The position numbers and the translations under genes are program-made. Positions 62,101 to 64,000 of a DNA stretch of 64,000 nucleotides are shown in pieces. A model generated the notes under the pieces. That model did not search any database, was not told the origin of the DNA, and saw only the letters and a list, made by a program, of their open reading frames with translations. How positions within the stretch are numbered: the first letter of the stretch is position 1; each line of letters opens with the position of its first letter. Source of the DNA: Lachnospiraceae bacterium (GTDB taxonomy: Bacteria > Bacillota > Clostridia > Lachnospirales > Lachnospiraceae); the NCBI GenBank assembly GCA_016281335.1, contig JAEEIK010000103.1:62001-126000 (forward strand). Reading direction: 5' to 3'.

Positions 62101-64000
62101 GAGGGTCTTAAGTACACGGCTGTAGACGGTCTGTTCATGCAGAAAGTGATCACTGACGGTAAAAAGGCCGTAAGTACGCTTGACGAAAAGACAAAGATCA
62201 ATGAAGTAGAGCTGCCTCTTAAGGATGATGAAACTGTTGAAATAAGATTCAAAGATCTGGCTGATGATGTGACTATAAAAGGTAAAGGAACAGCAGCGGA
62301 TGCCTTTGCGGCAAAGGGTGAGAAAGGCATTAATATCTCCAATATTGAGATCGTATCGGTAAGCGCCAACGGTAACGAACAGCCACAGGGTAAGGATATC
62401 TCCAAGCTTACGATGGAGATCGAGGAAAAGGTGGTAAAAGGTACCGATGCCGTAACTCCTGCGGTGATCATCAAAGATGGTGACTATGTACTTGATCCTT
62501 TCAATGATTATGTATGTGTATACAGCGATAATCTGGAACTCGGCACAGGCCACGTTGATGCATACGGTATAGGTGATTATACCGGTATTCTCAGCGGAAG
62601 CTTTGAAATAGTTGAAAAGCTAGAAGAAGAGGAAGAAAAAAAGGAGAATAACGATCAGGAAGAAGAAAAGGAACCGGAAGAACAAGAGCAGAAAGACACT
62701 AAGGATAATACCGATAACACAATTTCGGCCGATATCATAAAGTATCCAGTAAATACTAACGGTATGAATTTCTACTTTGTTACCGGCGAAGATACGGCTT
62801 ATGATATTGTATCCGAGAATAAAGCCGGAAAGTATGAGATCACTTATACCGGAACCGCGCTTAAGCCTCTTGTAAAGGTCTTCTATAAAGGTCGTGAACT
62901 GTACGAGGGCGCAGATTACATTGTTAAATACAAGAACAATAAGAATGTTAGCGAAACGGCCGATGCAAGCGCAGTGATAAACGGTAAAGGAACATACAAG
63001 TTCAGCTATACACTAAACTTTAGGATAGAAAAAAAGAGTCTTAAAGACAGCGATATAGCCTGTCCTGCATATGTGATAGCAGACGGTGATAAGGATCCGA
63101 AGATCGTGATCGCTTATAACGGAAAGCTCTTAAAAGAAGGGAAAGATTTTAATGCAAATCTTAATAAAGATAAAGTCAAGATAAATGGTATCGGCAATTT
63201 TTGCGGGGATATCACACTGCCGGTAAGCAGGGTGGCAGATAAGAAGAAACAAAGTGTGAAGCTGACACTCAGTAAGGGTATCAAAAAGAACTATAATGGC
63301 AAGGCTGTCGAACTTGCAGCTGATGAGTTCGCGGTTAAGGACGGAAACGGCACACAGCTTACAAAAGATAAGGATTTCCGTGTGTATTACAGTAATAATG
63401 TAAATGCCGGAAAAGCCGTGATAACCGTGGCAGGTATCGGTATGTATACCGGAGTCGTAAGCAAGAGCTTTAAGATAAAAGCCGATAAAGACAGTACGGT
63501 CGCAGTCAAAGGCGATACAGTTGTTACATACAGCATAGACGGATCCAGACCTTCTGTCAGCATTAACTGCGGCGAAAAAACGCTGGTAGCCGGACGTGAC
63601 TATAAACTCAGTTTCCCGAAGAATAAGAAAGGCGAAGCAGCATATTCTGTCAAATTTGCAGGCAACTATGCAGGACGCAAGGTTCTCAAAGGACAGAAAT
63701 ACACTGTTAAGGAAGCGGCTTTTACCGAAGGGATTGTAAGTGTCAATGCAGCTGACATGATAGTAAGCAAGAAAGACAAAGTAACGCCGATAGTTTTCGT
63801 GGATGAAAAAGGAACATTGCTGAATGCAAAAGACTACAGCGTAGAGATACTTGTAGATGGAAAAGTATTGGAGAAAAATAAGATCACGATGGTTAAGTCC
63901 CAGACGCTTAAAGCCACGATAAGGGTAACAGGCATGAATAATTACAGTAACGGAGTGATCGAGAAGCAAGTTACTATCTATCCGAAGGATACCAAGACAG
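59161..64000 (+). CDS. Giant secreted LRR / cysteine peptidase-like / (MRCK)11 / Ig-like repeat protein, copy 2 (3' truncated by window)
   Basis: At least 1613 residues; open from the ATG at 59161 to the window end. It is a tandem paralog of the preceding gene, 42 bp downstream, with AAAGGAAC as ribosome site and no terminator between, so probably co-transcribed. Signal peptide 1-26 (SYAYA before GEE). Divergent DUF285 repeats ~195-450. Peptidase-like core with C564 (WGGSCYGMS), H669 (PEGGHAVLAYG) and D691 (IYDPNYP). A Trp-rich acidic region ~770-865 has repeated WTADE/WTAEE units. Residues 867-910 are eleven perfect MRCK units. Then come Ig-like domains with an acidic linker (~1155-1190, rich in E, K, N) that copy 1 lacks. 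The missing 3' end prevents any statement on anchoring. Confidence 0.88.
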   Translation, partial: MKAKRLLAAFMCTVMLAGSLDSYAYAGEELRVYDSDSIGSLEDTAQEELAPDDELISAKEAAPEDEISISEEAKEDIDWVQESDEWYFDNLLCTKGTNDNGEDIVTITGAGLIPVDYDKNLIIPATLSDNNIDYKVCIKSQSFTGLGSSIELKGIWISEGVDEAGSDLSELFKNDYNLENIKIDCKELFIQDFTRMFAGCENLKNVEFINIDTSTAGSMQEMFSGCTSLESIDLTGAVAYHLYNTRKMFYGCTSLKEIKIYDLTCDQVTDFSGMFEGCSKLESIDLSYMYPNNATDMSSMFKDCASLKELDLQSFNNTQELTNVNNMFMGCTSLAKVNLPTLMTAKVKYFYSMFENCTSLKEVTINPAYFVFSAAEAGGNADEGGLSHMFKNCESLEKLKMGSGGAAMPMKGAFEGCTSLKVLDLTSMDFTQATETDDMFSGASIEYLGIPLEFVSNKTYEIDGLKRVYFTGDKAAFTALGTTFSGNPKYIYNSAYGVLDTPGEPLRHEVRFTFENNFKKGVSSNLGYEESWNYHIPLERYREVFGDRAENMFEIFDDEWGGSCYGMSAAGAMLYIYGSGLDTEDYRADAVFAEDLILTAEVDRDTSDDKREDINSDLRKLLEALQISQYDERVQFCLGCDALPMEIINELESSGKPVIIGMFGPEGGHAVLAYGVEDDASSHAKRILIYDPNYPDEDRAIVADSSTNSDIYDTWEYVIRESKGVAGFDRIVWGSAYNDCYISYVPYDIYSVPLSDGTTFDPETWDPFAGSPDSWSTADEWFYKKFMSEGWTADEGRYEAKYRDKTWTADDWTEADMDFMQNHYEWTAEEEEWMAANPGWNNAWTAEDETAFAEYYANYSNPAIADMRCKMRCKMRCKMRCKMRCKMRCKMRCKMRCKMRCKMRCKMRCKMMAIENNAYTVLDESGSKLIESVNGNAVIPEDKEETVFLDSNMGFRLDQTEKKATKGFYSPVGTKTVSSNEGLKYTAVDGLFMQKVITDGKKAVSTLDEKTKINEVELPLKDDETVEIRFKDLADDVTIKGKGTAADAFAAKGEKGINISNIEIVSVSANGNEQPQGKDISKLTMEIEEKVVKGTDAVTPAVIIKDGDYVLDPFNDYVCVYSDNLELGTGHVDAYGIGDYTGILSGSFEIVEKLEEEEEKKENNDQEEEKEPEEQEQKDTKDNTDNTISADIIKYPVNTNGMNFYFVTGEDTAYDIVSENKAGKYEITYTGTALKPLVKVFYKGRELYEGADYIVKYKNNKNVSETADASAVINGKGTYKFSYTLNFRIEKKSLKDSDIACPAYVIADGDKDPKIVIAYNGKLLKEGKDFNANLNKDKVKINGIGNFCGDITLPVSRVADKKKQSVKLTLSKGIKKNYNGKAVELAADEFAVKDGNGTQLTKDKDFRVYYSNNVNAGKAVITVAGIGMYTGVVSKSFKIKADKDSTVAVKGDTVVTYSIDGSRPSVSINCGEKTLVAGRDYKLSFPKNKKGEAAYSVKFAGNYAGRKVLKGQKYTVKEAAFTEGIVSVNAADMIVSKKDKVTPIVFVDEKGTLLNAKDYSVEILVDGKVLEKNKITMVKSQTLKATIRVTGMNNYSNGVIEKQVTIYPKDTKT
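61759..61890 (+). repeat. Eleven 12-bp coding repeats (Met-Arg-Cys-Lys), copy 2
   Basis: Eleven perfect MRCK units. Arg is CGC 5, AGA 4, CGT 2 times; Cys TGC 6, TGT 5; Lys AAG 10, AAA 1. The order of codon variants differs from copy 1 although the encoded peptide and the copy number are the same. Confidence 0.97.

Noticed and set aside
63130-63969. 279-codon minus-strand open frame
   Set aside because: Antisense to the second giant secreted paralog, whose frame is clearly conserved with copy 1; Cys/Phe/Tyr-rich shadow translation.

Overview
The window is about 64 kb of chromosomal backbone from an anaerobic Firmicute, most likely a Lachnospiraceae (Butyrivibrio-like) member of the Clostridia. 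I base this on the gene set and order (proB-DUF896-5FCL-proA, miaB-mutS-mutL-miaA, mreBCD-PBP2-rodA-mgsA), on the low-to-mid GC sequence with AGGAGG-type ribosome sites, on a roughly 1400-residue acyl-CoA dehydratase activase, on a short glutamate 5-kinase without a PUA domain, and on BspA-like leucine-rich surface proteins. I see no rRNA, tRNA, CRISPR array, transposase or phage gene.

Layout: (1) 1-2772, 3' end of folD, a zinc-ribbon/TPR membrane protein and rlmH. (2) 2763-4136 (minus), an RsmF-type rRNA methyltransferase gene interrupted by an in-frame TGA. It has a strong promoter that places its transcription start at the AUG. (3) 4172-27867, a long plus-strand run of tightly packed, often overlapping genes: pdp, phoH, ybeY, a polytopic membrane protein, two FAD proteins, proB, DUF896, 5-FCL, proA, miaB, mutS, a GT2 glycosyltransferase, mutL, miaA, thrC, a REC/degenerate-GGDEF protein, deoC, an M24 peptidase, a small unknown and a PilZ protein. 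(4) 27929-36972, HU, CarD, a minus-strand GT39-like protein, divergent ligA, metA (acetyl-CoA type), then a five-gene group of poorly known proteins including a J-domain protein and a second degenerate GGDEF protein. (5) 36974-44431 (minus), the giant activase and a 1050-residue orphan protein. (6) 44581-53759, an aluminum-resistance/methionine-gamma-lyase-like PLP protein, then the cell elongation operon mreB-mreC-mreD-PBP2-rodA with mgsA and a lipoprotein D,D-carboxypeptidase. (7) 53760-64000, a repeat-bearing 574-bp noncoding region followed by two tandem giant secreted paralogs, the second running off the end.

The most unusual content is region 7. Both secreted paralogs have a signal peptide, BspA/DUF285 leucine-rich repeats, a predicted papain-like cysteine peptidase core (GGSCYG, GGHAVLAY, YDPN), an acidic Trp-rich segment, exactly eleven tandem copies of the tetrapeptide Met-Arg-Cys-Lys, and a C-terminal series of Ig-like beta domains. 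The eleven copies are written with varied synonymous codons in both genes, which suggests that the protein sequence rather than the DNA repeat is conserved. Upstream lie three 37-bp units with inverted GACACG arms. The arms are exactly 31 bp apart, about three helical turns, in every unit, which suggests an operator array. Regulatory sites and start choices below are read from sequence only.
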